DNA of 64,000 bases from Ornithinimicrobium faecis (GTDB lineage: Bacteria > Actinomycetota > Actinomycetes > Actinomycetales > Dermatophilaceae), in the NCBI RefSeq assembly GCF_023923225.1, contig NZ_CP099489.1, forward strand, positions 2,170,001 to 2,234,000, given 5' to 3'. The translations under genes and the position numbers were made by a program. The notes beneath the pieces were generated by a model. The model searched no databases and had not been told where the DNA came from. It saw only the letters and a list, made by a program, of their open reading frames with translations. Positions 32,365 to 40,967 of the stretch are shown here, piece after piece (position 1 is the first letter of the stretch; every line of letters begins with the position of its first letter).

Positions 32365-33129
32365 TCAGCACGACCCAATTGGCTTGCGCGCCACCACGTG
32401 CACCATCCCCAGTGCCGGAGACTCCGTCGAGTGTCGGCGGTAGGCCTCGAGCACCTCCCGCAGCCGACGGTCGTCCGTGTCCAGCGCGTCCTCCCAGGCG
32501 CACCAGAGGTCCAGGCTGTCCCGAGGGATCCAGGCTCGGACGTCCTCCAACCCGCCGGTCACCTGGGTGTGGGTGGCCCACCACTGCGGTGAGTGCCAGG
32601 CCATCACGTCCGCCCCGACGAGGTCACGCAACAGGGGCAGGGGAGCCACGGCATACGGATCATCGGCCAGCGACGGCGTCGAGAAGGCCAGGACCCCACC
32701 GGGCTTGAGTGCCCTGAGCAGCCTGGGGAGGAAGCGGACGTCCGTGCCGAAATACTCCCAGGCGTCGATGCTGACGATCGCGTCATAGGACTCCGCCTCG
32801 AAGTCCCAGGTGCGCACGTCGCCCTGCAGAGCGCGCACCGATCCCTCGACGCCGGCTGCCCGCACGACCTGCCCGAGCTCCTCGGGCGAGATCCACGCGT
32901 CGAGCGCGTCGACGGTCACCGACGCCTCCCGGGCGAGGACGACGGACGTCGCACCACGGCCCGCGCCGAGGTCCAGGACATGCTGCCCAGGCGACAGTGC
33001 CAGGCCTGGCCACAGCTCCTCAAGCTGCCACAGCGGATGGGGACCCATCTCCAGGGACATCACCCACGTGGGGTCGTAGCGCGAGGACATCGGGTAGCGG
33101 CCCGGGGCGGCGATCAGATCGGGATGCAC
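32365..33129 (-). CDS. SAM-dependent class I methyltransferase
   Basis: About 254 residues from GTG at 33129 (a TTG at 33138 in the same frame is possible). The Rossmann SAM site VLDLGAGRGATSVVLAREAS is near 50-70; motif II-like VDALDAW, DVRTWDF and the post-motif ESYDAIVSIDAWEYFG follow, and ALKPGGVLAFSTPS is the usual motif III. It resembles small-molecule methyltransferases of the Methyltransf_11/25 type. Substrate unknown. It is divergent from the aldo/keto reductase gene, with a 19-bp gap. Confidence 0.85.
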   Translation of the reverse strand: MHPDLIAAPGRYPMSSRYDPTWVMSLEMGPHPLWQLEELWPGLALSPGQHVLDLGAGRGATSVVLAREASVTVDALDAWISPEELGQVVRAAGVEGSVRALQGDVRTWDFEAESYDAIVSIDAWEYFGTDVRFLPRLLRALKPGGVLAFSTPSLADDPYAVAPLPLLRDLVGADVMAWHSPQWWATHTQVTGGLEDVRAWIPRDSLDLWCAWEDALDTDDRRLREVLEAYRRHSTESPALGMVHVVARKPIGSC

Positions 33130-33148
33130 GCATGACAACCTAGGGACC

Positions 33149-34117
33149 GTGTCAACTGAGAATCAGACTGCGACGACCGTGCCGATCGGGGACTCCGAGC
33201 TCCGCATCCACCCGCTGGGGCTGGGCACCAACACCTTCAACAACGCCGAGGAGCCGGGGGAGTTCCACACCGTCCTCGACGGCTTCGTGGAGCGCGGCGG
33301 GAACTTCATCGACACCGCCGACATGTACTCCCACTGGGTGCCGGGCAACTCCGGCGGCGAGTCGGAGTCGGTCATCGGGCAGTGGTTGAGCGCCCGCGGG
33401 AACCGGGACGACATCGTGATCGCCACCAAGGTCTCCGGCAAGCCGGATCTGATGGGGCTGGCGCCCGAGACGATCCGGCGCGGGGCCGAGGAGTCGCTGC
33501 GCCGGCTGCAGACCGACCACATCGACGTCTACTACGCGCACTACCAGGACGACGAGACCCCCGTCGTGGAGAGCGCGGCCGCCTTTGACGCCCTGGTCAG
33601 GGCCGGCATGGTGCGCACCATCGCCCTGTCAAACTTCACCGTGGAGGCCATCGACGAGTGGTTCGAGGTCTCCCGGGAGCACGGCTTCGCGCTGCCGGTG
33701 GCCCTGCAGCCGCGCTATTCGCTGGTCTCTCGTGGCTATGAGGACGGGCTCGCCGCCGCTGCTCGCCGCCACGAGATGTCGGTCTTCCCCTATCAGGTGC
33801 TCGCCGGCGGCTTCCTCACCGGCAAATACCGCTCAGCAGCAGACCTTGAGGGGCGGGCGCGCGCCGGTGCGGTCGAGCGTTATCTGACGCAGGAGGGCCT
33901 GCGGGTCGTGGAGGCCCTCGACGACGTGGCAGCCGCCCACGGCATCGAGGTCGCGTCCGTGGCGTTGGCCTGGGCCACCGCAGACGGCAAGGTCACCGCG
34001 CCGCTGGCCGCTGCCACCAGCACCGCCCAGCTCGACCAACTCTTTGCCGCCGCGTCCCTGACGCTGACGACCGATGAGATCGCCGCCCTGGACGAGGCCT
34101 CCGCCAGTTTCGGCTGA
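33149..34117 (+). CDS. Aldo/keto reductase
   Basis: 322 residues from GTG at 33149. It is a (beta/alpha)8 NADPH-dependent oxidoreductase: LGLGTNTFNN at the start, catalytic Asp and Tyr in FIDTADMYSHW, Lys in VIATKVSGKPD, and TDHIDVYYAHYQDDETPV with His in the active-site position. QPRYSLVSRGYEDGL and ALAWATADGKVTAPLAAATS form the cofactor site. It resembles the YajO/general stress Gsp69 subgroup. Substrate not predictable. Confidence 0.9.
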   Translation: MSTENQTATTVPIGDSELRIHPLGLGTNTFNNAEEPGEFHTVLDGFVERGGNFIDTADMYSHWVPGNSGGESESVIGQWLSARGNRDDIVIATKVSGKPDLMGLAPETIRRGAEESLRRLQTDHIDVYYAHYQDDETPVVESAAAFDALVRAGMVRTIALSNFTVEAIDEWFEVSREHGFALPVALQPRYSLVSRGYEDGLAAAARRHEMSVFPYQVLAGGFLTGKYRSAADLEGRARAGAVERYLTQEGLRVVEALDDVAAAHGIEVASVALAWATADGKVTAPLAAATSTAQLDQLFAAASLTLTTDEIAALDEASASFG

Positions 34118-34130
34118 GGCGACGAATCGG

Positions 34131-35021
34131 TCAGCCGGCAGGCGGTCCTCCAGGCGCCGCTGGCTCCTCGGGGGCGACTGCGATGAGTGGGCGCTCACCG
34201 TCCATCAACAAGTCGGCCCCCTGGGCGACCATCATCTGCGGCACGACGACGCGACCCTCACCCTCGGGGTCGTAGGCCTGCGCCACGGCACCGGTCACCA
34301 CGTTGTGTGCCCTGATCGCATCACCCTCGCGCAGATAGAGCAGCCCGCCCGCCAAGCCCGCCACCTGTGTGTCCGCCTCCACGGACAGGGTCCACAGCTC
34401 GTTGCCATCAGATCCCTCTGCGCGCAAAGTGGTGTCCCGCAAGGTGATCCGGGTTCTCGTGCCTGGGTCGAGATGGGTCCCGTCGTCGGTCGTGGTGGAC
34501 TGCGTCTGCTCTGCGGAGTCCGCGGCCCTGGGTCCGGGTGGTTGTTCCGGTCCCCAGACCCGGTCACCCGTGACGAGGTCATAGCCACTGACGGACTGCG
34601 CCCCGTCAGGATCGGTGTCAGGCAGGGCCGCGATGGCGGACCCGTTGTCGCTGCGCACCTCGAAGTCGATGCTGCCACTGGGACGCTCAGCGGCCCACAG
34701 GATCTCGCCGTGCACGTCGATCGCAGTGAACTCGACGTGGTCACCGGTGGTGCTTGCACCGAGGAAGACGCCGTCGGCAGACAGCACATCGGTGTCCCAT
34801 CCGGGATCAAGGATGCGCGACTCCTGGAACGACAGGGGGAGCCACAACCCGGTGGTGTCAGCCTCGGGCACGGGGCTCGTCACGGGGTGCGGATCGCGGT
34901 CCAGGGCGGTGATCGTCGTGGTCGTCACGTCATCGGGGGCGTCGGGTTCGACTGTGCTGCAGGCAGACAGCAGGAGTATGCCGACAGTCGCCGCCGCGGT
35001 CAGCTTGCGGTGGGGCGTCAT
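34131..35021 (-). CDS. Lipoprotein with PQQ-like beta-propeller
   Basis: 296 residues from ATG at 35021. It has a signal peptide with lipobox LLSAC at about 16-20 (ATVGILLLSACSTVEPD). The body has blades of the PQQ/outer-membrane-assembly type (GEILWAAERPSGS, YDLVTGDRVWGPE, GNELWTLSVEADT, LLYLREGDAIRAHNVVTGAV). The C-terminus is Pro-rich. Its ATG overlaps the stop of the CcdA-like gene (ATGA), so it is translated with the thiol-redox genes and may be a client or partner of them. Confidence 0.75.
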   Translation of the reverse strand: MTPHRKLTAAATVGILLLSACSTVEPDAPDDVTTTTITALDRDPHPVTSPVPEADTTGLWLPLSFQESRILDPGWDTDVLSADGVFLGASTTGDHVEFTAIDVHGEILWAAERPSGSIDFEVRSDNGSAIAALPDTDPDGAQSVSGYDLVTGDRVWGPEQPPGPRAADSAEQTQSTTTDDGTHLDPGTRTRITLRDTTLRAEGSDGNELWTLSVEADTQVAGLAGGLLYLREGDAIRAHNVVTGAVAQAYDPEGEGRVVVPQMMVAQGADLLMDGERPLIAVAPEEPAAPGGPPAG

Positions 35022-35884
35022 GCTTGTGGGTCCTTCGTGGTCCCCGCCAGCTGGTCGCTCGCCGTCTTGCGCTGGCTGCGAGCCCACAGCAGCAGGACCA
35101 CCGCCGCGACGACGACCAGGGCCACGATGTCGATCATCGGGTTGGCTAGGGTGCCGGCCAGTTCCTGCAGCCAGGACTGGGTCTCATAGGGAAGGATCTC
35201 GGGGGCACCGACCAGGCCGTTGGTCGTCCAGAACAGGATGCCGACCGCGATGATGAGCAGGCCGGTCACGACCGAGGTCGTGTGCAGTTCGCGACCGAGC
35301 ACGGTGAAGGTGCGTCCACGCAGGGTGGTTTGGCCGCGGGGCCCCAGTCGCTGCCACAGGGCCGCGATCAGCAGCAGCGGCAGGACCATTCCAGCGCCGT
35401 AGACGGCGAGCAGTCCGCCGGCGGAAAAGACGTCGCCGCGAGTGGCTGCCAGGGTGAGGACGGCGCCGAGGATCGGGCCGGCGCAGAAGCCGGCGACCCC
35501 GCCGGCCGCTCCCAGCAGCACGGTCTTGACCAGGCCGGTGGCGGAGGCGGCCCGCGACTGCAGTCGCCCGCCACCGGGCAGCAGGCGGGCAGTGTCAAAG
35601 CCGAACCCGAGGATCTGCACGATGCCGAGCAGCACGAGCAACACCGAGGAGATGACCACGATGGTCTGGCGGTGCGTCACAAACAACGACCCGAGAGCGC
35701 CGGCGCCGACCCCGAGCGGCACGAGCACCAGCACGAGACCGAGATAGAACACGGCACCGTGCAGCACCAACCGTGGACCCGAGCCGACGGTTGAGGCGAA
35801 GAAGGCCGGCAGCAGCAGGGCAGCACAGGGGCTCAACAGGGCCAGAGCGCCCCCGAGGAACGCGCTGAGCAGGCCGATGTCCAC
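35018..35884 (-). CDS. CcdA/DsbD-like thiol-electron transporter
   Basis: 288 residues with about six membrane helices. SAFLGGALALLSPCAALLLP in helix 1 carries one redox Cys, and VAGFCAGPILGAVLTLAA in helix 4 the other, the paired Pro-Cys/Cys-Gly pattern of CcdA proteins. These pass electrons from cytoplasmic thioredoxin to extracytoplasmic thiol oxidoreductases. A C-terminal extra helix is present. Genes on both sides (DsbA-like upstream, lipoprotein downstream) make a compact thiol-redox operon. Confidence 0.88.
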   Translation of the reverse strand: MDIGLLSAFLGGALALLSPCAALLLPAFFASTVGSGPRLVLHGAVFYLGLVLVLVPLGVGAGALGSLFVTHRQTIVVISSVLLVLLGIVQILGFGFDTARLLPGGGRLQSRAASATGLVKTVLLGAAGGVAGFCAGPILGAVLTLAATRGDVFSAGGLLAVYGAGMVLPLLLIAALWQRLGPRGQTTLRGRTFTVLGRELHTTSVVTGLLIIAVGILFWTTNGLVGAPEILPYETQSWLQELAGTLANPMIDIVALVVVAAVVLLLWARSQRKTASDQLAGTTKDPQA

Positions 35885-35890
35885 CAGTGC

Positions 35891-36652
35891 TCAGCTCGCC
35901 AGGGCGGTGTCGAGGGCGTCGACGAAGACCTGGGTGGGCTGTGCGCCGACGATGGGTTGGCCGCCCAGGATGAAGGCAGGGGTGGAATAGGCGCCGATGT
36001 CCAGGCCGAGCTTGGCGTTGCCGGCAATGGCCTGATCGGTGGCCGGGGAGTGCATGTCCTCTGCAAACTTCTCGGTGTCCAGCCCCAGGTCGCCGGCCAG
36101 TGCCTCGAGGGCCTCCTGGCTCAGGTCGCCTTCGGAGCGGGTCTCGCCGTCGGGATAGAGCGCGTCGTGGTAGTCCCAGAAGGAGTCCTGCAGCGCCGCT
36201 GCGTAGGCGGCACGCGAGGCCCGCTCGGAGGCCACTCCGAAGATGTTCACATCACGCCACTCGACGCGCAGGTCGCCGGCCTCGGCCCGCTCCAGCATCA
36301 CCGGCAAAGTGTCCTCGCTCCACCGCGCGCAGTAGGGGCACTGGTAGTCGGAGAAGATGACCAGGGCCACCGGGGCATCCACTGGTCCGGCCGCCAGCGG
36401 GTCGGCCTCGTCGCGTCGCTCGATGTCCGTCAGGGCGGGCTGGACCGCGCCCTGCACCTCGGTCGGGGCGGCGTCCGAGGGGTCCTCGGTCGCAGACGAC
36501 TCGGACTGAGCCGCAGGAGCGGCGCCGGTGTCCGGTTCCTGGGATCCACCACTGAGATTGAGCACCAGCGTGATCAGCAGAGCGAGCACGGCCAGGACCG
36601 CAACCGGCACCACCCACGAGCGTGCGGGTCGGCGGGCTGACTGGGATGACAT
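35891..36652 (-). CDS. DsbA-family membrane-anchored thiol oxidoreductase
   Basis: 253 residues. One N-terminal membrane anchor (WVVPVAVLAVLALLITLVLN, about 13-33), an Ala/Ser/Asp-rich linker, then a thioredoxin fold with active site FSDYQCPYCARW (CPYC) near 108 and cis-Pro segment GAYSTPAFILGG near 222. It acts outside the membrane in disulfide formation or exchange. First gene of the operon; its start is divergent from the BlaI/M56 operon across a promoter with two BlaI-type operators. Confidence 0.92.
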   Translation of the reverse strand: MSSQSARRPARSWVVPVAVLAVLALLITLVLNLSGGSQEPDTGAAPAAQSESSATEDPSDAAPTEVQGAVQPALTDIERRDEADPLAAGPVDAPVALVIFSDYQCPYCARWSEDTLPVMLERAEAGDLRVEWRDVNIFGVASERASRAAYAAALQDSFWDYHDALYPDGETRSEGDLSQEALEALAGDLGLDTEKFAEDMHSPATDQAIAGNAKLGLDIGAYSTPAFILGGQPIVGAQPTQVFVDALDTALAS

Positions 36653-36689
36653 GGAACTCCTCGCGAGGTGGTGGTGAGAACGTTCTGAT

Positions 36690-36723
36690 GACTATGCAAC
36701 ATAGTCGACTATGTTTCATAGTC
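36690..36723. promoter_or_regulatory. Tandem BlaI/MecI-type operators
   Basis: Two abutting 17-bp palindromes, GACTATGCAACATAGTC (36690-36706) and GACTATGTTTCATAGTC (36707-36723), share GACTATG-N3-CATAGTC. They lie between the divergent DsbA-like gene (start 36652) and the operon containing a BlaI-family repressor, so one repressor can control both directions. Confidence 0.88.
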
Positions 36724-36733
36724 GAGCTGCGGC

Positions 36734-37153
36734 ATGATGGCCGGCATGCCGCAGACTTCGCGCCCATGGCCGTTGCGCCAGAATCTGGTGCTCGCGCGCG
36801 GTGCTCTCCGCTCCTGGAGCCCCCGTCAGGTGCTCGTCGCGGCTGTGGCAGCAGTGCTCGTCGCGGTCGTCATCGGCGTGGCCACCGTCCTCATGCCCAA
36901 CCCCATCTTTGGGCGAGACATTCCGCCGGTGTGGTGGAACTACCCCGTGTGGTTGGTCACGTCCGCGCTGTCCGGCATGCTGCTGGCCACCTACCTGCGT
37001 CAGTCCGCCCTCCATGTCGAGGCGCCTGACGCCGCGGAGCACCTGGAGGCTGGCGATGTGCGCAGCAGCCGTCTCGGTGCCGCCGGGGGTGTGCTCGCCT
37101 GGTGTGCGGTGGGTTGGCCGGTGCCGCCCCGCGCCCTGGCGGTGGTTCCGTGA
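36734..37153 (+). CDS. Small membrane protein, unknown function
   Basis: 139 residues; ATG at 36734 or 36746. Two clear hydrophobic segments (VLVAAVAAVLVAVVIGVATV and WLVTSALSGMLLATYL) and a third starting at GAAGGVLAWCAVGWPV that breaks into PPRALAVVP and stops. The end looks cut short compared with membrane proteins I have seen in such operons, but no frameshifted remainder is evident before the BlaI gene, whose GTG overlaps the stop. First gene after the BlaI operators. Confidence 0.6.
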   Translation: MMAGMPQTSRPWPLRQNLVLARGALRSWSPRQVLVAAVAAVLVAVVIGVATVLMPNPIFGRDIPPVWWNYPVWLVTSALSGMLLATYLRQSALHVEAPDAAEHLEAGDVRSSRLGAAGGVLAWCAVGWPVPPRALAVVP

Positions 37154-37536
37154 GCGAGCGCACTTCCGGGACCGGGCTGCCCCGCCTGGGCGCCCTCGAG
37201 ACGCAGGTGATGGACGTGTTGTGGGACCACGGCCCGGTCACCGTCCGGGAGGTCATCGACCGACTCGGCGGCACCTCGGCATACACCACGATTGCCACAG
37301 TCCTCGGCAATCTGGACCGCAAGGGCCTGGTCACCATCACCCGCCGGGGCCGCTCCACCCGGTATGCCGCACGGCTGAGTCGGCAGGCACACGCGGCCGA
37401 GCTCATGGGTCACGTGCTCGACGCCAGTCAGGACCGGGCGGCCTCGATCCTGCATTTCGTCGACACGATGCCCGAGAGTGACCTGGCCCTGCTGCGGGAC
37501 TATCTCGGCGCGCGCGGCGCAGGGGAGCCGTCGTGA
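37150..37536 (+). CDS. BlaI/MecI/CopY-family repressor
   Basis: 128 residues from GTG at 37150. The winged helix is plain: LGALETQVMDVLWDHGPVTV, VIDRLGGTSAYTTIATVL, NLDRKGLVTITRRGRSTRY. The C-terminal helices mediate dimerisation. The following gene encodes an M56 metallopeptidase, the standard sensor/protease partner whose cleavage of the repressor lifts repression. Operators are at 36690-36723. No beta-lactamase gene is present; the probable targets are this operon and the divergent disulfide operon. Confidence 0.93.
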   Translation: MSERTSGTGLPRLGALETQVMDVLWDHGPVTVREVIDRLGGTSAYTTIATVLGNLDRKGLVTITRRGRSTRYAARLSRQAHAAELMGHVLDASQDRAASILHFVDTMPESDLALLRDYLGARGAGEPS

Positions 37537-38501
37537 CGCCGGGCCTGCTCGCTGGTGTGCTGGCGGTGGCGCTGGTGGCCGCGACGTTCCTGGGTCCTTG
37601 GCTGCTGCGGTCAGCGGCCCCGGCCCTGGTGCGCATGCCACGGCTGGCGATCGGACTGCTGCTGGGCAGTGTCGTGGTGTGGCTCGGGACCGCGCTGGCT
37701 CTTGGGCCACTGCTCGCCTGGGTGGTCAGTGGGCCTGATGTCCTGCCGGCTCGGGCTGCACAGGCCTGCCAGCAGTGTCTCAACGCAGCCAATCCGTTCG
37801 CGGCAGGCACCGTCGACACCGGCATCCCGGTGGTGCTGCTGCTCGTGGGCCCCGTGCTGGTGGCCGCAGCAGTCGTCGTCGGTCTGGTCCGGGAGAGCTG
37901 GCGTCACCAGGTCGAGGCGCGGCACACGGCCGGGCAGGTGTTGGCCCGTGCGACCCCGCGCCGGGTGCTGGGGCACGACATCCAGGTCGTCCCGGAGACG
38001 AGGACCTTCGCCCTGAGCCTCCCGGCCCGCGACGGCGGCATCGTGCTGTCGAAGGGGGCGCTGGCGAGCCTGGGTCGTCCGGAGTTGGCGGCAGTGCTGG
38101 CGCATGAGCAGGCGCACCTGAGTCAGCGCCATCACCTGATCACCATGCTGATGACGGGGCTGGCACGCCAACTGCGGTGGGTGCCTCTGGTCGTCGCAGC
38201 CCGGGAGGCGCTGCCGCACTATCTGGAGATCGCGGCCGACAACCAGGCTCGCGACCGGGTCGGCACCACCGCCCTGGTCAGTGCCTTGGTGCGACTGGGG
38301 GAGCGTCCCACCAGGGCAGGAGACTCTGTGGGGGCCCTGCACATTGCTGGGCCCGGACGCATCCAGCACCTCGTCCTGCCGGGCAGCGGAACGGCCGGCG
38401 CGCTCCCGATGCTGGCCGTGGTTGCGCACCTGCTCGTGCTCGCGGTGGTCGGTGCCGCGGTGCACCTGCCCTATGCCCTCGCCGCTCTGAACGGTTGCTG
38501 A
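37533..38501 (+). CDS. M56-type membrane metallopeptidase (BlaR1-like, no sensor domain)
   Basis: 322 residues, ATG overlapping the repressor stop. There are several membrane helices, and a zinc-metalloprotease core with HEQAHLSQRHH near 190 (HExxH form HEQAH) and a third-ligand region YLEIAADNQARD. VVPETRTFALSLPARDGGIV and LSKGALASLGRPELAAVLAH are typical of the M48/M56 fold. Unlike BlaR1 there is no penicillin-binding sensor domain, so the signal must be sensed by the membrane part or another protein. Presumed to cleave the adjacent BlaI-like repressor. Confidence 0.88.
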   Translation: MTPGLLAGVLAVALVAATFLGPWLLRSAAPALVRMPRLAIGLLLGSVVVWLGTALALGPLLAWVVSGPDVLPARAAQACQQCLNAANPFAAGTVDTGIPVVLLLVGPVLVAAAVVVGLVRESWRHQVEARHTAGQVLARATPRRVLGHDIQVVPETRTFALSLPARDGGIVLSKGALASLGRPELAAVLAHEQAHLSQRHHLITMLMTGLARQLRWVPLVVAAREALPHYLEIAADNQARDRVGTTALVSALVRLGERPTRAGDSVGALHIAGPGRIQHLVLPGSGTAGALPMLAVVAHLLVLAVVGAAVHLPYALAALNGC

Positions 38502-38522
38502 CGACGCCCAGACGCCTGCTGA

Positions 38523-40685
38523 TCAGTCGCTGGTCAGGATGACGAGCTGCTGAGTGGCTCGCGTCATCGCGACATAACGATCCACCGCCCCCTCGATCCC
38601 GTCTCCGAAGTCCTCTGGATCGACCAGGATCACCAGGTCAAACTCCAGCCCCTTGGCCAGCACGGGGGTCAGCGACCGGACCCGCGGACGCGCCTCGAAG
38701 CCCGGGTGCCCGATGACGCAGGCGATGCCCTCCTCGTGCTCGGCCAGCCAGGTCGACAGGATCGTGTCCAGCCTGTCGCGGGAGTCGTGCACCACGGGTA
38801 TGCCGCCCTCCCGCACCGAGGTGGGCACGTTGGCATCGGGGATGGCAGCCCTGATGACCGGCTCCGCCTGTGCCATCACCTCGGCGGGCGTGCGGTAGTT
38901 GATGCTCAGGGAGGCGACCTCGATCTGGTCCAGGCCGATCCGCTCCAGCCGCTCGTTCCAGGACTCGGTGAAGCCGTGTCTGGCCTGGGCCCGGTCCCCG
39001 ACGATCGTCATGCTCCGCGAGGGGCAGCGGCTGAGCAGCATCTGCCACTGGGCGTCGGTGAGCTCCTGGGCCTCGTCGACGATCACGTGCGCAAAAGGTC
39101 CCGCGAGACGGTCCGGCGTGGCGGTCGGCAGAGCGCCGGAGTCCACGAGCTTGTCCCGCAGGTCCTGGTGCCGCAGCTGCTGTGACAGGCCGCCGATGTT
39201 GTCGGCCTCGAGCATCCGGTCGATGACCTCGTCCATGCGTGCCCGCTCCGCCGCCGCGGCGGCCTCCTGGCGCTGTCGCCGGCGCACAGCACCGGAGTCA
39301 CCGAGGCGCTGCCGGGCAGCGTCCAGCAGGGGCAGATCGGACTCGGTCCAGGCGGTCGGATGCTCCCGCTGCAGACGCCCCACGTCACCCGCCGAGAGCC
39401 ATGGCGCGGCCAGGCGCAGGAAGGCCGGCACGGACCAGAGGTCCGCGACCAGGTCCTCGGGCTCGAGCAGCGGCCAGGCCCCGTTGAAGGTCGCGGTCAG
39501 CTCCTCGTGCTCGGCCAGCGCGCGGCGCAGATCAGCCTCCGCGAAGTGCTCGTCGTCCTCCTCGACCTCCACGGCGTCCACAAGGATCTGCACGAGGGTC
39601 TCCCAGACCTGCTCGCGGGCGTCGTTGTGCGGCACCCCCGGCTCTGGGGACGCGAAGGCCTCGGCCCAGTCCATGGCCCGGACGGTTAGCTCGACCCCGT
39701 CGACCTCCAGGCGCGTTCCCGTGCTGGGTGGCTCCTCATAGAAGCGGACGGCCGGCTCAATGACCTCGACCATCTCCCGGGACGACTTGAGGGCGGCGAC
39801 CTCGGCGTCATCCTCTGGCCCCGCCGTCGCGCCCTCGGGCAGCAGGTCGCGCAGGGTGACGGTCTGCACACCCTCCTCACCCAGGCTGGGCAGGACGTCG
39901 CCGACATAGTTCAGATACGGCTCGTGCGGCCCGACGAACAACACACCGCCGCGCTGGTGACCGAGGCGAGGATCGGCATACAGCAGGTAGGCCGCGCGGT
40001 GCAGGGCCACCACCGTCTTGCCGGTGCCCGGCCCACCGTCGACGACGAGCGCCCCGCGCGAGCCGGCCCGGATGATGGCGTCCTGGTCGGACGCGATGGT
40101 GCTCAGCACGTCGCGCATCCGGGGTGACCGGCTGCTGCCCAACGTCGCGATGAAGGCCGACTGGTCATCGAGCGCGGCGTGCTGCGTCAGCCCCTCGGCG
40201 GTGAAGACCTCGTCCCAGTAGTCGTTGACCTGCCCGCCTCCTGTCCAGCGATAGCGCCGACGACTCACCAGGCCCATCGGATCGGCGTGGGTGGCGGCGA
40301 AGAAGGGCTCGGCGGCCGGCGCGCGCCAGTCGATGAGTAGACGATCGCCGGTGCTGTCGGTCAGCCCGGTGCGCCCGATATAGATGGGCTCGGGGTCACC
40401 GGCGCGCACGACCCGGCCCAGGCACAGGTCGAGGCCGAAACGGTGCAGGAGCCGCAGCTGTCCGGTGAGCCGGTGGATCTCCAGGTCGCGGTCGAGGGCT
40501 GCCTGCCCCGAGCCTCCCGGGGCCCGGCGGGCAGCGTCCAGCCGTCTGGTCAGCTCGGTGATCTGCTCGGACTGGGTGGCGGCGATGGCCGCGAAGTGCT
40601 GCTCGTCCCCGGCGATCAGGGCGGGGTCGTTCTTGGCGGCAAGGGTCTCGGGGAGGGCAAAGGCGGTGGTGGTCTGGTTGGTCAT
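38523..40685 (-). CDS. helR: HelR/HelD-like RNA polymerase-associated ATPase
   Basis: 720 residues. A UvrD-like superfamily 1 ATPase with the HelD layout: N-terminal coiled coil (about 25-90), Walker A DGGPGTGKTVVALH near 215, a long HelD-specific insert, Walker B HVIVDEAQELTDAQW near 545, motif IV/V NYRTPAEVMAQAEP and VLAKGLEFDLVILVDPEDFG, and motif VI YVAMTRATQQL. Such proteins bind RNA polymerase and remove it from DNA or displace bound rifamycins. The rifamycin-associated element upstream points to the HelR class and to induction by rifamycins. Naming as helR rests on that element. Confidence 0.85.
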   Translation of the reverse strand: MTNQTTTAFALPETLAAKNDPALIAGDEQHFAAIAATQSEQITELTRRLDAARRAPGGSGQAALDRDLEIHRLTGQLRLLHRFGLDLCLGRVVRAGDPEPIYIGRTGLTDSTGDRLLIDWRAPAAEPFFAATHADPMGLVSRRRYRWTGGGQVNDYWDEVFTAEGLTQHAALDDQSAFIATLGSSRSPRMRDVLSTIASDQDAIIRAGSRGALVVDGGPGTGKTVVALHRAAYLLYADPRLGHQRGGVLFVGPHEPYLNYVGDVLPSLGEEGVQTVTLRDLLPEGATAGPEDDAEVAALKSSREMVEVIEPAVRFYEEPPSTGTRLEVDGVELTVRAMDWAEAFASPEPGVPHNDAREQVWETLVQILVDAVEVEEDDEHFAEADLRRALAEHEELTATFNGAWPLLEPEDLVADLWSVPAFLRLAAPWLSAGDVGRLQREHPTAWTESDLPLLDAARQRLGDSGAVRRRQRQEAAAAAERARMDEVIDRMLEADNIGGLSQQLRHQDLRDKLVDSGALPTATPDRLAGPFAHVIVDEAQELTDAQWQMLLSRCPSRSMTIVGDRAQARHGFTESWNERLERIGLDQIEVASLSINYRTPAEVMAQAEPVIRAAIPDANVPTSVREGGIPVVHDSRDRLDTILSTWLAEHEEGIACVIGHPGFEARPRVRSLTPVLAKGLEFDLVILVDPEDFGDGIEGAVDRYVAMTRATQQLVILTSD

Positions 40686-40813
40686 GCAGGCGTCAGCTCC
40701 CAGGGATGGTGATGGGCGGTGTCACGGTGCTCGTTAATGGCTCGGCAGGCCGGTCAGTCCCCCTCGTGACCTGCGGGTTTGTGCGCGTGAAGCACCCAGT
40801 GTGAACGCCAGAA

Positions 40814-40848
40814 GCCGCTTGCGGCAAGGCCCCCCATGCGCTATATAT
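40814..40848 (-). promoter_or_regulatory. Rifamycin-associated element and promoter of helR
   Basis: GCTTGCGGCAAGGCCCC (40818-40834, plus strand) with its CTTGC-S-GCAAG dyad matches, as I recall it, the published rifamycin-associated element found upstream of rifamycin-resistance genes. On the coding (minus) strand a TATATA (40843-40848) precedes it as the likely -10 box, so the element lies at or just after the transcription start. The leader to the ATG at 40685 is about 130 nt. Confidence 0.75.
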
Positions 40849-40967
40849 TGGAAAGGGCAGGGGGAGACAGCGTGCCGGTGCTGGGGGACTTAGTCGGCGG
40901 TTGCCAGCAGTGATTCGACCCGGCCGCGCGCTGGGGACCGTCGTATGCCGCTGGGTTGCGTCAGCGC

